From the NCBI GenBank assembly GCA_030704615.1, contig CM060734.1:17112001-17176000 (forward strand): a DNA stretch of 64,000 nucleotides, written 5' to 3'. The stretch comes from Takakia lepidozioides. Its lineage: Eukaryota > Streptophyta > Takakiopsida > Takakiales > Takakiaceae. Below the pieces are notes generated by a model. The model saw only the letters and a program-made list of their open reading frames with translations. It was not told where the DNA came from and made no database searches. The translations under genes and the position numbers were made by a program. This document shows positions 10,018 through 21,296 of this stretch, one piece after another; the first letter of the stretch is position 1, and each line of letters begins with the position of its first letter.

Positions 10018-12240
10018 CGCCTCATTGGCCCATTGAACGAATTTTGATTGATCTCATATTGCTCTGGGACCAGTCAGATGGTACGTTAAACATGCTGGCC
10101 AAGTCTCGAAGCGAACGAAAATCATTTGGATGGGCAACCATCCGTTGGCCCATTGAACGAATTTCGTTTCATCTCATATTACTCTAGGACCTCTTAGATG
10201 GTACATTGAACGCACTGGCCAAGTCTCAAATGGAACCAGAATCATTTTGATGGGCAACCATCCGTTCAACCATCGAATGAATTTCGATTGATCTCGTATT
10301 AGTCGGGGACTTGTGAGAGGGTGTCCCGAACATACAGGCAAAGTTTGAAAGCAAAAAACAAACAAAAATGATTTGGATGGGCAACCATCCGTTCACCCGT
10401 TGAATGAATTCCGTTGGATCTGCTATTACTCTGGGACGTGTTGGACTGCGTTTTCGCGTGCTCATGATTTTTTTTTTCATTCTGTTTCTGAACCGTATGT
10501 GTAATGACTCCATATGCAACGTGTGTGTCAAATTCGGGAGGGAACAAAATTCATTTGGACCGACAACCACAGTTTCTTCCCTGCTTTGCACTCCAAACTT
10601 GATTTGTGTTCTACTTTATGCACTCTTCATAGAGAGTTCTGCAGTAGTGAGCGAAGACAACACTTTTTTCTTGGATCCTTTTTTATTGGTCCAAATTTTG
10701 GCAGGGATGTAGCGGTGAGAGGTTTGAAGCCGCAGAACAAAATTGAACCAAAAATAAAATCGATACGGGGCAGAAACCCCCAATGAAAGACAGTGTTGAC
10801 CTAATTATTGGCTTCAAATTCATTTAAATTCGATTAAATTCTCGAATGGGTTGAGGGCTGAGCGCGTCGATGGGGAGGCAAATGATTTTGTCTTCTGTTG
10901 TGTCTATGCACATGTGCCCACACATGTTAAAGCACATGTTGGCAAAAGATGGGCTTTAACCACATCCGTTCAATGGGTGCAATAGTCGTGCACGCATTGC
11001 AGGATTTCTTTTTCGCAATGAATAAAAACTGGATGATATGTGAACGCCTCATTGGCCCATTGAGGGAATTTTGATTGATCTCATATTGCTCTGGGACCAG
11101 TCAGATGGTACATTGAACATGCTGGCCAAGTCTCGAAACGAACGAAAATCATTTGGATGGGCAACCATCCGTTGGCCCATTGAACGAATTTCGTTTCATC
11201 TCATATTACTCTAGGACCTCTTAGATGGTATATTGAACACACTGGCCAAGTCTCAAAGGGAACCAAAATCATTTTGATGGGCAACCATCCGTTCAACCAT
11301 CGAATGAATTTCGATTGATCTCGTATTAGTTGGGGACTTGTGAGAAGGTGTCCCAAACATACTGACAAAGTTTGAAAGCAAACAAAAATGATTTGGATGA
11401 GCAACCATCTGTTCACCCGTTGAATGAATTCCGTTGGATCTGCTATTACTCTGGGACCTGTTGGACTGCGTTTCGCGTGCTCATGGAGGTTTGAAGCCAC
11501 AGAACAAAATTGAGCCATAAATAAAATCGGTACGTGGCAGAAACCCCCAATGAAAGACAGTGTTGACCTAATTATTGGCTTCAAATTCATTTAAATTCGA
11601 TTAAATTCTCGAATGGGTTGAGGGCTAAGCGCGTCGATGGGGAGGCAAATGATTTTGTCTTCTGTTGTGTCTCTACACATGTGCCGCATACATGTTGAAG
11701 CACATGCTGGCAAAAGATGGGCTTTAACCACATCCGTTCAATGGGTGCAATAGCCGTGCACGCATTGCAGGATTTCTTTTTCGCAATGAGCAAAAACTGG
11801 ATGACAAGTGAACGCCTCATTGGCCCTTTGAACGAATTTCGATTGATCTCATATTGCTTTAGGACATATCAGATGGTACGTTGAACATGCTGGTCAAGTC
11901 TCGAAGCGAACGAAAATCATTTGGATGGGCAACCATCCGTTGGCCCATTGAACGAATTTCGTTTCATCTCATATTACTCTGGGACCTCTTAGATGGTACA
12001 TTGAACATACTGGCCAAGTCTCAAAGGGAACCAAAATCATTTCGATGGGCAACCATCCGTTCAGCCACCGAATGAATTTCGATTGATCTCATATTAGTCA
12101 GACTTGATACATGGTATGTTGAACATAGTGGCAAAGATTGAAAGCAAACGAAAATCATTTGGATGGGCAACCATTCGATCGCCCATTGGATGAATTTCAT
12201 TTCGTCTCATATTAGACCGGGACTTGTTACATGATATGTC
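10018..12240. repeat. ~120-bp tandem array with higher-order units
   Basis: Monomers of about 120 bp contain gggcaaccatccgtt, cattgaacgaatttcg, tctcatatta, tagatggtac.ttgaaca and ccaagtctc.aa.cgaacgaaaatcat. Equivalent points lie at 10,031, 10,151, 10,271 and 10,398. Blocks of monomers alternate with a ~450-bp spacer (ggtttgaagcc.cagaac ... gcaggatttctttttcgcaatga). The full higher-order unit repeats at about 10,031, 11,058 and 11,826. The first unit holds ~260 bp extra (10,450-10,715). Long open frames across it are translations of the repeat, not genes. Confidence 0.9.
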
Positions 12241-12317
12241 ATTTGAAGCTCTTTTTGTAGTGTCTCCTGCTTCGTAATGCGGTGCTTCTCCATGTCCACT
12301 TTATCCAATATGTCCAC

Positions 12318-12462
12318 CTGGAACAGATGCACACATGTGTACATAAATCCTTAAGTAACCAAATGACCATCGTAACTTTTATAACCTTCATCCCCAACTT
12401 CCAGTTTTGATCGTCATTTGGTTTTTTAAGTATTTATATACGCATGTGTGGATATATTCCAG
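12318..12462. repeat. Long imperfect inverted repeat (54-nt arms)
   Basis: Arm 1 (12,318-12,371, ctggaacagatgcacacatg...) is the reverse complement of arm 2 (12,409-12,462, ...cgcatgtgtggatatattccag) apart from scattered mismatches. The loop is about 37 nt. The fold could be a foldback transposon or MITE. It sits between the tandem array and the left palindrome array of the hAT element. No clear target duplication was seen. Confidence 0.75.
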
Positions 12463-12573
12463 ATGGAGAATATCAACATTGAAAAAATAAGAGTTGGAAG
12501 AGCACCTCATTATGAAGCAAGAGACATTACGGAAGACCTCAACATGTTGAACATTTGGATGAAGAACCTTGTA

Positions 12574-13616
12574 ACGGCGGTCCCTTCATTTCCGCCAGTA
12601 ATGGCAGTCGCTTCATTTCCAAAATAATTAAAATAAAAGCGACCGCCATGTATACCCCCCCCCCCTCTCATTCCTCGCTCCACGCGTAGGACAGACCTCG
12701 TAGAAGCAACCGCCACCTTCGCGGTCGCTGCATTTAAAAAAATAACCATTACAGCGATCGCCAGAAATGGCGGTCACTGCATTTTGTAACTGCCAGTAAT
12801 GGAAGTGAGGGGAGAATGACTGGGAGCTTATATGCCCCCCCCCCGCCTCATTCCTCGCTCCACGCGCAGGGAAGACCTCGTAGAAACGACCGCCACCTTC
12901 GCGGTCGCTCCATTTCCAAAAATAAAAATATATAAACTGGCGGTCGCTGCATTTTAAAAAATAACCATTAAAACGACCGCCAGAAATGGCGGTCGCTGCA
13001 TTTTGTAAAAACAAAAACTGCCAGTAATGGAAGTGAGGGGAGAATGACTGGGAGCTTATATGCCCCCACCGCCTCATTCCTCGCTCCACGCGCAGGGCAG
13101 ACCTCGTAGAAGCGATCGCCACCTTGGCGGTCGTTCCATTTAAAAACAAAAAAAAATGACCGCCACAAATGGCGGTCGCTCCATTTCGCAAAAAAAAAGA
13201 AAAAAAATGACCGCCAGTAATGGCGGTCGCTGCATTTATAAAAACAAAAAAAAACTTTAAGCGACCGCCTGTAATAGAAGTGAGGGGAGAATGAGTCCGA
13301 GCTTATATGCCCCCCTCCCCCCGCCTCACTCCTCGCTCCATGCGCAGGGCATACCTCGTAGAAGGTGGCGGTCGCTCCATTTAAAAATCCCCAAAAAACG
13401 ACTGCAAAATATGGCGATCGATCCATTTTCCAAAATTAAGAAAACAACTGACCGCCACTATTGGCGGTCGCTGGATTTTCAGAAAAAAATAGAAATTAAA
13501 GCGACTACCAGTAATTTTACGAAGAAACAAAAGACGATCTCTATTACATCGCGTTCACTGTATTTACAAAGAATAAAAAACAAATGCGACCGCCAGTGAT
13601 GTCGGTCGCTGTATTA
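12574..13616. repeat. Left array of GCGACCGCC palindromes
   Basis: About a dozen palindromic units have arm gcgaccgcca, a 3-6 nt centre such as gtaa or gaaa, then tggcggtcgct, followed by .ccattt/gcatttt and A-rich spacers. Good examples lie at about 12,704, 12,754, 12,890, 12,972, 13,110, 13,157, 13,206, 13,447 and 13,585. A second repeat is interleaved: cctcattcctcgctccacgcg, then cagg.cagacctcgtagaag, at about 12,667, 12,847, 13,073 and 13,324, preceded by C-runs. Apparent 102-187 residue frames here merely translate these repeats. Confidence 0.92.
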
Positions 13617-14420
13617 AAATAAAAATGAATGCAGAGTTGGAAGCATGGCACAATTGTTCTCCATTCCACAAGCAAATCACCGAACACAAACATGAGCAAG
13701 TGACGGTGCATTTGGCCGACATTTTGGTTGGTATACACATGGGCAACATCTTTTATTTTCCAACACATACACAACAACAATACAAATATTCATAGTGACA
13801 ATGATAACACTGGCATTACTTCACTACAGAAATATAAACATGTCCACTAAAATGTGCTGATGCATGCCTACAGCTGTTTTGCTTCAATTCCTTCTACTGC
13901 TTCGACGGCGGGACGAAGAAGATCCTAATCCTAATGCTCCGATGGATTGAAAATCCGGGTTACTTTCGACTTCACCACCATTGCCATGATCAGTGCTCAA
14001 ATCGTCATCCCTATCCGACCTCATATGTCCATGCCTTTGAATCTGCAAGCGACCTCGAACCACATTTAGTTCTCTCTGAGGTCGACTCCCACTCCGGTCT
14101 TGAATACCATCCACGGTATCTGGCTTGTTTGTGGGCCAATCGCCTACAAAAGGTTGGACTGTTCTTTGTCGTTTATGGACTTGGGACGCAATCGAAGGTG
14201 GTATCGAAGGAGGTACCGAAGGGGGGTCTGCCCGAGATGGACCGGCATTAGATGGTCCAGCATGTGAGGAACCACGGGTCTGCTACTCAACACGTCGGTT
14301 AAGGTGGAATTGTAGTGACAGGTTGTCATCATCTGAGGCTTCAACTTTCGCCCGGTCCAATACAGCAGAATGATGCATGCGTGTGGAAAATAGATCAACC
14401 TTGTTGCTCCTTAATGCCCG
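13617..14420. other. Transposon interior downstream of hAT transposase
   Basis: No gene recognised. On the minus strand this lies 3' of the hAT reading frame. Short open frames on both strands overlap and show no motifs. Probably 3' untranslated or spacer sequence of the element. Confidence 0.4.
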
Positions 14421-16892
14421 TTATGTTGATGGGGAGCTGGATCGGTTTTGGCATTGTAGTGGAGCTGGTCGTATCGGTGAGGCATGATCTCGTCCCGTCG
14501 ACTGTACAATGGGTTTGACACCATCGTTTGTATGAACAGGGTTGCGTACATCGCTCGGTCCTAGAAGTTCATCACCCCTAAGCTCCATTGAGGCACTACC
14601 GGTGGCTTCAGCGTATAGTGGGGGGCGAGGGTCGACCCCAACTTCATTTTGAGGACCATGTTCTGGGGATGACACAATTGCAGCTTCACCTTCATCTGCG
14701 ATACGCACTTCTTGAAGAAGGTCATCAAAGGTCGGCTGGATATAAGCATCCTCATCTATGAATGTAAATGGGTCATACGCATTTTCGGGAGCATCATCAG
14801 ATCCATGTTCACTATCGGAGGCAGATGATTCCCTCTGAGATGATTCTCTCTGAGGCTCAGTATCGTCACTCATCGAATCTACCTCAGAAGCAGAGTCTTC
14901 AGAATGCAAATTCCTCTCATACCATGCTGCAGTATCATCCGCTGCCCTCTCACGTAGCAGTCAGCAATTGGTATACACATACACCAATTTGTCAGCCCTC
15001 GCGGGATTCAACCTATTGCGAATCTTGTTGTAAACAAATGAGTAACTGCTCCGATTGCGTTCGCAAGATGAGGCAGAGCACACTTGAATAAGAATACACT
15101 TTGCAATGGGAGCCAATGTTTTTGCTCCAGCTCCAATCAGATCCCACCATTCATGTGGCAACATATTGAGCTCTTTTGGATCCGGCATGTCCCGAAAAGG
15201 GTCGCGGCGATCTAAGAAGCATTGGTACTCAGATATAGCTCTCTCTGCATGGTTCGGCGGAGCCAGTCGCATGAGCACTCACACGAGGCCGGCCTTGGCA
15301 TCAGCGTCGTCTCGGAGCATGGTATTGTCGAATAAGAATGGATAAAGCAAAGCCCCCGCATAATGCAAGTCCGTTCCAACCATCGAACGACGGTCGTAAA
15401 ATGCATCCTCAGCACTGTCCGCAAGTTCAGGTTCCAAGGAGAAGGGACGATGCCTCAAGGATTGGACGTGCTTCTCAAGATTTTGCATTAGTAACCATAC
15501 CTTGCCCATTACTGGTTGCTTTCCATCAAACTTCCGCAAGACGATTAACACCCGCTCTACCATATAAACAAAATTTTCACATTTCTTCCAGAAATCATCG
15601 CTGCGAATGTTATTTCGAACTTTTCGACTTTTGCCCAATGACTTGGCTTTCCTGGAATCCCGCAATGTCCGTGTGTACGCATCTCATTGAGGATCGATGA
15701 TGGTGTGCTCCAGACTGCTCTTCACCGTCACCAACCGATCCACCATCAAGAAGTTAGTGACAAAACGAATTTCGTCTGGATTGCGGAGGCTCTATTTGGG
15801 TTCGTGTCTCCTATATATTGTCAAAGGGATGTGGTATGTGCGGATGAACGACACAACAGTCTTCGCTCGCTTGACAAGTTGTTTCACCCACTTTTCTTTT
15901 CCCCAATCTTCCAAAAGGAGGTCAAGGATATGAGCAGCACAACCTTGATAGTAAATATGGAGATAACGTGCCAACAACATGTCTGCAGTATTTCTCATGT
16001 TAGCGGCATTGTCTGTGCATATTTGCACAATTCTATCACTTCCGACCTATTTGATGAAGTCTGTCAATAGTTGACATTGATAACGTCCATCTTTCTTCTC
16101 GCCGCTAGTGTCGACCGATCCCAAGAATTGTTCCCCAGCTGGACATACGAGCATGACATTGAACAACAGTCTATTTGTAACAACACTCCAACCATCGGCA
16201 CATATAATGCTTCCATATTTTCTGATGCACTCGCCCGTCCTATCGTTGACCTTTTGGGTAAGCTCGGTTATGGCGTCTTCTAGCAATCATGTGCGGAGAT
16301 TGTGATAAGTCGGAGGCACGTACGTGGCTTTGGACTCCGAGGTTGCTCTAACGGTAGAAACAAATGCCGGAAGCTTTGCCACATTAAATGGTATGTTGGT
16401 CTCGAAGAAAAACTGCGCCCATTTTTTATCCAACTGTCTTTTCGCAGACAAGTTAAGACCTTCCTGCATGAATTGCTGCCGTAATCCTCTACTCTGTTGA
16501 AGTGTAGGGGTACAAAGAGGTGTTGAAGCAGGTGTTGCTCCGACACAACCCACTTGTCCAAGGACACCCGAAGCCTCACAAGAGTCGCCCTAGGAATTAA
16601 TCGGGGCATCCTGACGGGAAGATGAAGTGTTCTGCTCAGAGGTCATGTCCAGATCCAAAGACATTGAAATATTGCCTCCACACTGGGCAAAATGGCTTTG
16701 TACCCGCATAGATGTTTTAGGGCATAAACCCGCCACATCGCTCTTCACACCTTTATAGCCGAGGTGAGCGAACAACCGATCCTTACGATAAGAAAGCTTT
16801 AATCCACATAGGTTGCACTCAACACTACCAGTGGCACTGACAGTGTTCGGGATTGCTGTATACCAAGGGCTCCATTCCTCCCTCATTTTCAC
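14421..16892 (-). pseudogene. hAT transposase remnant (BED-like finger, DUF659, hAT dimerisation)
   Basis: The whole stretch reads in one minus-strand frame of about 820 codons. In order: a BED-like zinc finger (CNLC..KLSYRKDRLFAHLGY, 16.8-16.7 kb); a linker with NIPFNVA (about 16.4 kb); a DUF659-like catalytic region with ICADGWSVVTNRLLFNVML and FLGSVDTSGEKKD (16.2-16.1 kb); CTDNAANMRNT and CAAHILDLLLED (16.0-15.9 kb); the C-terminal hAT dimerisation motif HEWWDLIGAGAKTLAPIAKC, then SASSCERNRSSYS and KIRNRL (15.2-15.0 kb); and an acidic Ser-rich tail. Internal stops lie at about 16,590, 16,287, 16,047, 15,792, 15,687, 15,279 and 14,961; each is TAG or TGA and a C-to-T step from CAG or CGA (or equivalent). 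No frameshift was needed. Inactive as read. Confidence 0.88.
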
Positions 16893-17318
16893 CCAATATC
16901 CACTCCCCTGGGCCCTAGCGATGTAAGCAACAAAAAACAGTCACCTATAAATGAACGTGTTGTGAATGTAAAGTGCAATGCGATAGCCCAACACTTCTAC
17001 ACCTGTCAGCAACCCAAGTGGGTCGATGTGGGTTGTAGTGTTGAACTTATACACAATCTGCTGAAGTGGTTTTGGTGGAAGCCACAACGGCAAAAGGTGC
17101 GCACCCTCTTCTTGGGTTACACTCTCGTTCAATGGAAGAGAACATCCAAAGCAACCTCAAGTGTTTGCGCCAAAAGAAGTGAGGAGCTTGGTGACCCTCC
17201 TCCCTTATATATGATCCAAGAATGATGAAAGTGAAAATGAAAGTGGAATGAATAAATGACGAACCAATAGCGCCCACCCGAAAAGGCTGTACAACCATAT
17301 TTGTTATAATTTTGAAAT
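16893..17318. other. Transposon interior upstream of hAT transposase
   Basis: This lies 5' of the transposase frame on the minus strand and would hold its promoter and leader. Open frames on both strands overlap and carry no motif I recognise. A TATA-like 'tatatatga' occurs at about 17,206 on the + strand reading, of unknown relevance. Confidence 0.35.
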
Positions 17319-18262
17319 TAAGCGACCGCTAATACTACGGTCGTTATTTCTATTTTTTATGAAAAACAAGCGACCGCCACTACTGCGGTCGCTTTTATTT
17401 CCTTTCATTTTGTGCAATATTGCGGTCACTTCTATTTTGTATATTTTTAAATTTAAGCGACCGCCCGTATGGCGGTCGCTATTGTTTTTTATTTCAAAAT
17501 ATAATGTGACTGTCGGTATGGCGGTCGCTTCATTTGTTAATATATTTAAAATAAAACGACCACCAATATGGTGGTCGCTTTTATTTTTAATATTTTTAAA
17601 GAAACGCGACCGCCAGTAAGACGATCGCTTTTAATCTTTATATTTTCAAGTTTAAGCGACCTCCAGGCTGGCGGTCACTTAAACTTAATATATATTTTAA
17701 AATTGATGCGACCGCCGGTTTGGTGGTTGCAAATATTGTACTGTGTTAAAACAAGCGACCACCGATGTGGCGGTTGCTTTTATTTTCATATGTCGCTTGT
17801 TTTATTTATATAATTTTAAATTTACCGACCGCCATATGGCGGTCGTTTGTTTTTCTATATATTTTTTAAATTAAGCGACCGCCCAATGACGGTCGCTGGT
17901 GTTTTTTTGTTTTTTTTTTTTTTTTTCCTTGAAATTATCCGACCGCCATATGGCGGTCAGGTGTTCTGCACATATTTACAAAATTGTGCGACCACCAATA
18001 CGGCAGTCGCTTGTTTTCTTTTTTAAATTAGACGACCGCCAATGCAACCGCCAATCTTGTTTCTTTTTTAAAATAAATTGAAGCGACCGCCAAGATAGCG
18101 GTCGCTATTTTTTTTTTAATTCGAAAATAAAGCGACCGCCAGTGCGTCCGCCAATCTTGCTTTTTAAAAAAATAAATTGAAGCGACCGTCAATTATGGCG
18201 GTCGCTATTTCTTTTTTAATTTTGAAAACAAAGCGACCGCCATAATTGGCGGTCGCGTTCAT
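17319..18262. repeat. Right array of GCGACCGCC palindromes
   Basis: About 19 palindromic units are regularly spaced at roughly 50 bp: aagcgaccgcc, a short centre such as agtat or ataa, then ggcggtcgct, then a T-rich/A-rich spacer. Examples start near 17,369, 17,455, 17,555, 17,655, 17,753, 17,823, 17,874, 17,938, 18,082, 18,181 and 18,232. In many variants both arms changed together (for example gcgaccacc / ggtggtcgc at 17,555), suggesting that pairing or dyad symmetry is maintained. It mirrors the left array across the hAT transposase. Confidence 0.92.
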
Positions 18263-18300
18263 TTTGTTAATTTTCAAAATGTATTTGCCACCGCCATCGT

Positions 18301-18930
18301 GTCGGCGACATGGCTGCTTAAGTGGCAGTATTTTACCTGGTACTATTTTTACCAGAATATTCCCCGAACTTGACGTGACCTTAGGCTGACGGACGGACGT
18401 GACGCTGATAACCGGGCTATGGTCAGTAGTGCTAGTACTACTTCCACGATGTTATAGTTTTTTTCGTACTATTTGCGGAGAGGGCCCTATGGGTCTTGAT
18501 GCGCTCAAGAAGCGCGGGGTACCCTTCATTCTTGACCTATTCTTGACAAATTCTACCTCCTCCACGCTTGGGTGCCTCCCTAACCTACGATGCTACACAA
18601 TCACAAACAACCTTAATTAGTGTATGCAAGATATACCAAAGAGATAGCCATATGTAGACAAAACAACACACTAAAGTAAATGCATCCATGAAATGGTTAC
18701 AAATCGGGTCGCAAATGACTTGTGCCCTCCCGGACCAAATTTGTGGTATCTAGCCCTTTCTCTATGCATAACGCAAATTGAGCCTTCTTCTTGGCATCAG
18801 CCTCCTCGGCAATGAGAATGTCCCATGAGTCTTTTGGACATGTGCAAGATGTTAATGATTCATGCATGCTTCAATTTGAAGAATTAAAGCTAATGTAGTG
18901 GTGAATGAAATAGAAAGGAAGGTGTAGAGT
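18301..18930. other. No recognisable gene
   Basis: Sequence beyond the right palindrome array. No repeat, terminal structure or coding motif could be supported. Confidence 0.4.
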
Positions 18931-20506
18931 TCATACCTCAATGATGGTCATAGGCCTAACGGCAATGACCCATTTCTTTGCTACTTGCCGGATCTCCTTC
19001 CTTGCACGATATCGCCTGTCCTTGAGGTTCTTTCCGATCAATCCCATCAACCGGGACTCACTCCAACCACCCCCAAATGTCTTCTCCAAATCGGCTACAA
19101 ATGCCCTATGGTGCTCCCATGGTTGTTGATCCCAATCTACATGCAAAGAGAACACATCGGGCCGCTTTTGGAAAGGCATGCCTTTTCAACGTTTCCCAAA
19201 ACTCTCCAACTGGATACCCATACTTGTTGCCTCTAGAGGTGGGACCTTCTTAGGCACCTCTAGCCCTCGCTTCTTCCCTCTCTTCCCGCACATACGGGGT
19301 TCTCCTTCTAGTGAGCCCTCTCCAATATCTCCCTTCCCACTACCCTCCCCCAACTCTCCGATTGTGAGAGGGGTATCCTCAATGCAAGGCTTCTTCTTCT
19401 TCTTCCTAAGGGGCTTTTCCACTATCGTCCTCTACCCGACTTCCCATGGCAGCCTCGTCTCCCTTTCGGTAAACAGCGCCGGGTATGTTTCCAAAAGGAC
19501 GTACGCCTCTAATGTGAATGCGCTAAGGATCGTTTCTGACGACCTCTCGACGCGGTATGCTCTTACTGGGTCTCGCACTCCCTCTTCTTCTTCAGTGTAA
19601 GTTTTGATTACCAAGAAACGCCCCAAATTCCACACTCGCTCATGTTCCCTGAGCTTGTTGTGCTTTCGTACCCCTTCGTTGGCTCTTCTCATTCTCCGTG
19701 GATGATCTAATGCCCACCTGGCATCGTACGTGGCCTTGTAGAACATGTCCTGTGCTATCCGCGCCCATGGGCCATCCTCCTTGTTTTGAAGGGCGTGCCG
19801 CCTTACGTAATGGTCCTCTCCAGGCAATGCTATTTGGAATTCTCTCCTGATCGCCCCGCGGGTAAGTCGCCAAGTTACAAAGCTGGAACTCACCGCTACG
19901 AACCTATGGATGCATTCCTCCAAGTATTCTTGGTATTCTGCGATTAGTAGAATTCCATCCGCCTCTTTGTCAGTAAAGAGGTCGGGGTATTTCCTCCAAA
20001 ATGCCACCGCTCTTTGGTTAGCATGGGCCTCCTCCCTATGTAGTGGCGTATCGTCTCTTCCGTCGATCTCCGCTCGGAAGGCGCGTAGTACGACTGGCTC
20101 TTCACAACCGGTTCTTCTTGCTCGTAAGATCTTCTTGATTTTGTTTGAATCAGCACTTATACCTCTGTATCTATCCCACTGTATGGTTGCCAATGGTTAA
20201 CGAGAATCTTGCCTGTCCAGCCAGACCCCAACGGGCTCCTATCCCGACCACTATCACTACCCTCCGCTCGCTATGAGTACTTCATCATTGCACCCCCTGA
20301 TCCTCTCGCCAGAACCGCGCCAGGGCCCTCTGAATGAACTCGTCCAGCTCAACTATACAAGGGCGGTTGTCCTGGGGCTTCCTGCTACTTTCTATCAAGG
20401 CTACGACATAGCGTAGCGCTCCGATATAACAGAGCCAACAATCGTGCTCGTTTTGGGTGTAATGCACGAGGGCTATGATGGACTGATCATGTTGTTCCTC
20501 ACTCAT
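18931..20506 (-). pseudogene. Unknown minus-strand reading frames, possibly one decayed gene
   Basis: Three open segments follow one another on the minus strand: 20,506-20,285 (73 residues, with an aromatic/Cys-rich DCWLCYIGALRYVVALIE stretch), 20,193-19,432 (253 residues, charged, helix-rich, ending TLEAYVLLETYPALFTERET), and 19,179-18,931 (82 residues, with TFGGGWSESRLMGLIGKNLKDR). I do not recognise a family. Similar phrases recur inside the 253-residue frame (FWRKYPDLFTDKEAD near the start, LETYPALFTERE near the end), hinting at an internal duplication. It may be part of a transposon or a lineage-specific gene. No splice sites could be assigned with confidence. Confidence 0.35.
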
Positions 20507-20933
20507 CTCCCTCCTTGTTGGACTGACTGGGTCTCATTCCGGGTACTTGCCTCCAGGGGGGCTACACCACGAAGTCGTAATGCAGCGCATTGGGGGCAGC
20601 TTCTAGTGTGAACTCAAGACAACATACAAGATCTACCTAACAAACGGCAAGAAACACACAAGATGACACGGACTAACTGCACACTGTTCTCATGAAGATC
20701 TCCCTTCGTTCCCTCTTTACTTTTCGAGCAACTCCAAGCCGGAGCGCCCAATTACCAACTAGTTTTCTCCCTATTATAGTGGGGGTCAGCCCAAGTGTTT
20801 CCTAGTCTAGTGTCTCTCTGATGTATGCTGTCACAGCCCGACTACCTCTTATTCCCCACTGCTGGTATCCCTTCCCCCCCCAAAATCGCAGCAGCTCTCC
20901 TTCCCGCACTTTGTCTCCCTCCTGTGTATGCTA

Positions 20934-21296
20934 CTACCCCTCTCCAATCCTTGCTAATCCAATAATGCCCTTTTTCTCCTCCTGCGGTTTTCCTATCCCC
21001 TCTGCCTGCATTGCGTCCTCCACCCTCATCTCCTTATGATTGCTTGGAGATTCTCCCTTGCGTGCTCCTCGCGTGATGATGGCATCGTCAGTACTTTCCC
21101 AAGAAAGTACTTTGGCCCCCCCCCCAGCAGTCCGCGCTTCGTAGTCTTCTCTTCCCTCGTAGCGACTTAGGCCCTCGTCGCCCCGGGCACGATCGTAGCT
21201 GGAGTCGGGCTCGTAAGGGTTCCGTTGCTCATAGCGCCTGCTGAGCTCGTAGCCTCCTTGCAGCTCATTGCCCGGTTGCAGCTCATAGCTGCTCAT
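20934..21296 (-). CDS. Hypothetical Tyr/Glu-rich protein fragment
   Basis: A 120-residue frame opens with a repetitive Tyr-Glu pattern (SSYELQPGNELQGGYELSRR, then YEQRNPYEPDSSYDRAR). The recurring element is roughly xYE-x(5-7). The second half is not repetitive. No known domain is recognised. The repeats in DNA (gagctcgtagc.. / cagctcat..) show that the region arose by short tandem duplication. It may be a fragment of the surrounding decayed minus-strand locus or a chance frame through a simple repeat. Confidence 0.25.
   Translation of the reverse strand: MSSYELQPGNELQGGYELSRRYEQRNPYEPDSSYDRARGDEGLSRYEGREDYEARTAGGGAKVLSWESTDDAIITRGARKGESPSNHKEMRVEDAMQAEGIGKPQEEKKGIIGLARIGEG

Larger units (their letters stand above)
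12560..18300 (-). mobile_element. hAT-type DNA transposon with palindrome-array ends (bounds approximate)
   Basis: A decayed hAT transposase on the minus strand (14,421-16,892) lies between two arrays of GCGACCGCC palindromes (12,574-13,616 and 17,319-18,262). Symmetric placement of the same motif on both sides of the transposase, and its absence elsewhere in the window, indicates that the arrays belong to the element as subterminal repeats. hAT elements are known to carry clustered subterminal transposase-binding motifs (for example Ac/Ds). Exact terminal inverted repeats and the 8-bp target duplication expected for hAT were not identified, so the ends are approximate. Confidence 0.7.

Noticed and set aside
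10226-10591. 121-codon minus-strand frame and similar ones to 12,075
   Set aside because: Translations of the ~120-bp tandem array, whose period is a multiple of three.
12628-13426. Long minus-strand open frames (187 and 152 codons)
   Set aside because: They translate the palindrome and 'ctccacgcgcagg' repeats; the peptide repeats follow the DNA repeats.
12574-13616. CRISPR-like array of palindromic repeats
   Set aside because: Spacers are short, AT-rich and similar to each other; the context is a eukaryotic hAT transposon and no cas genes exist.
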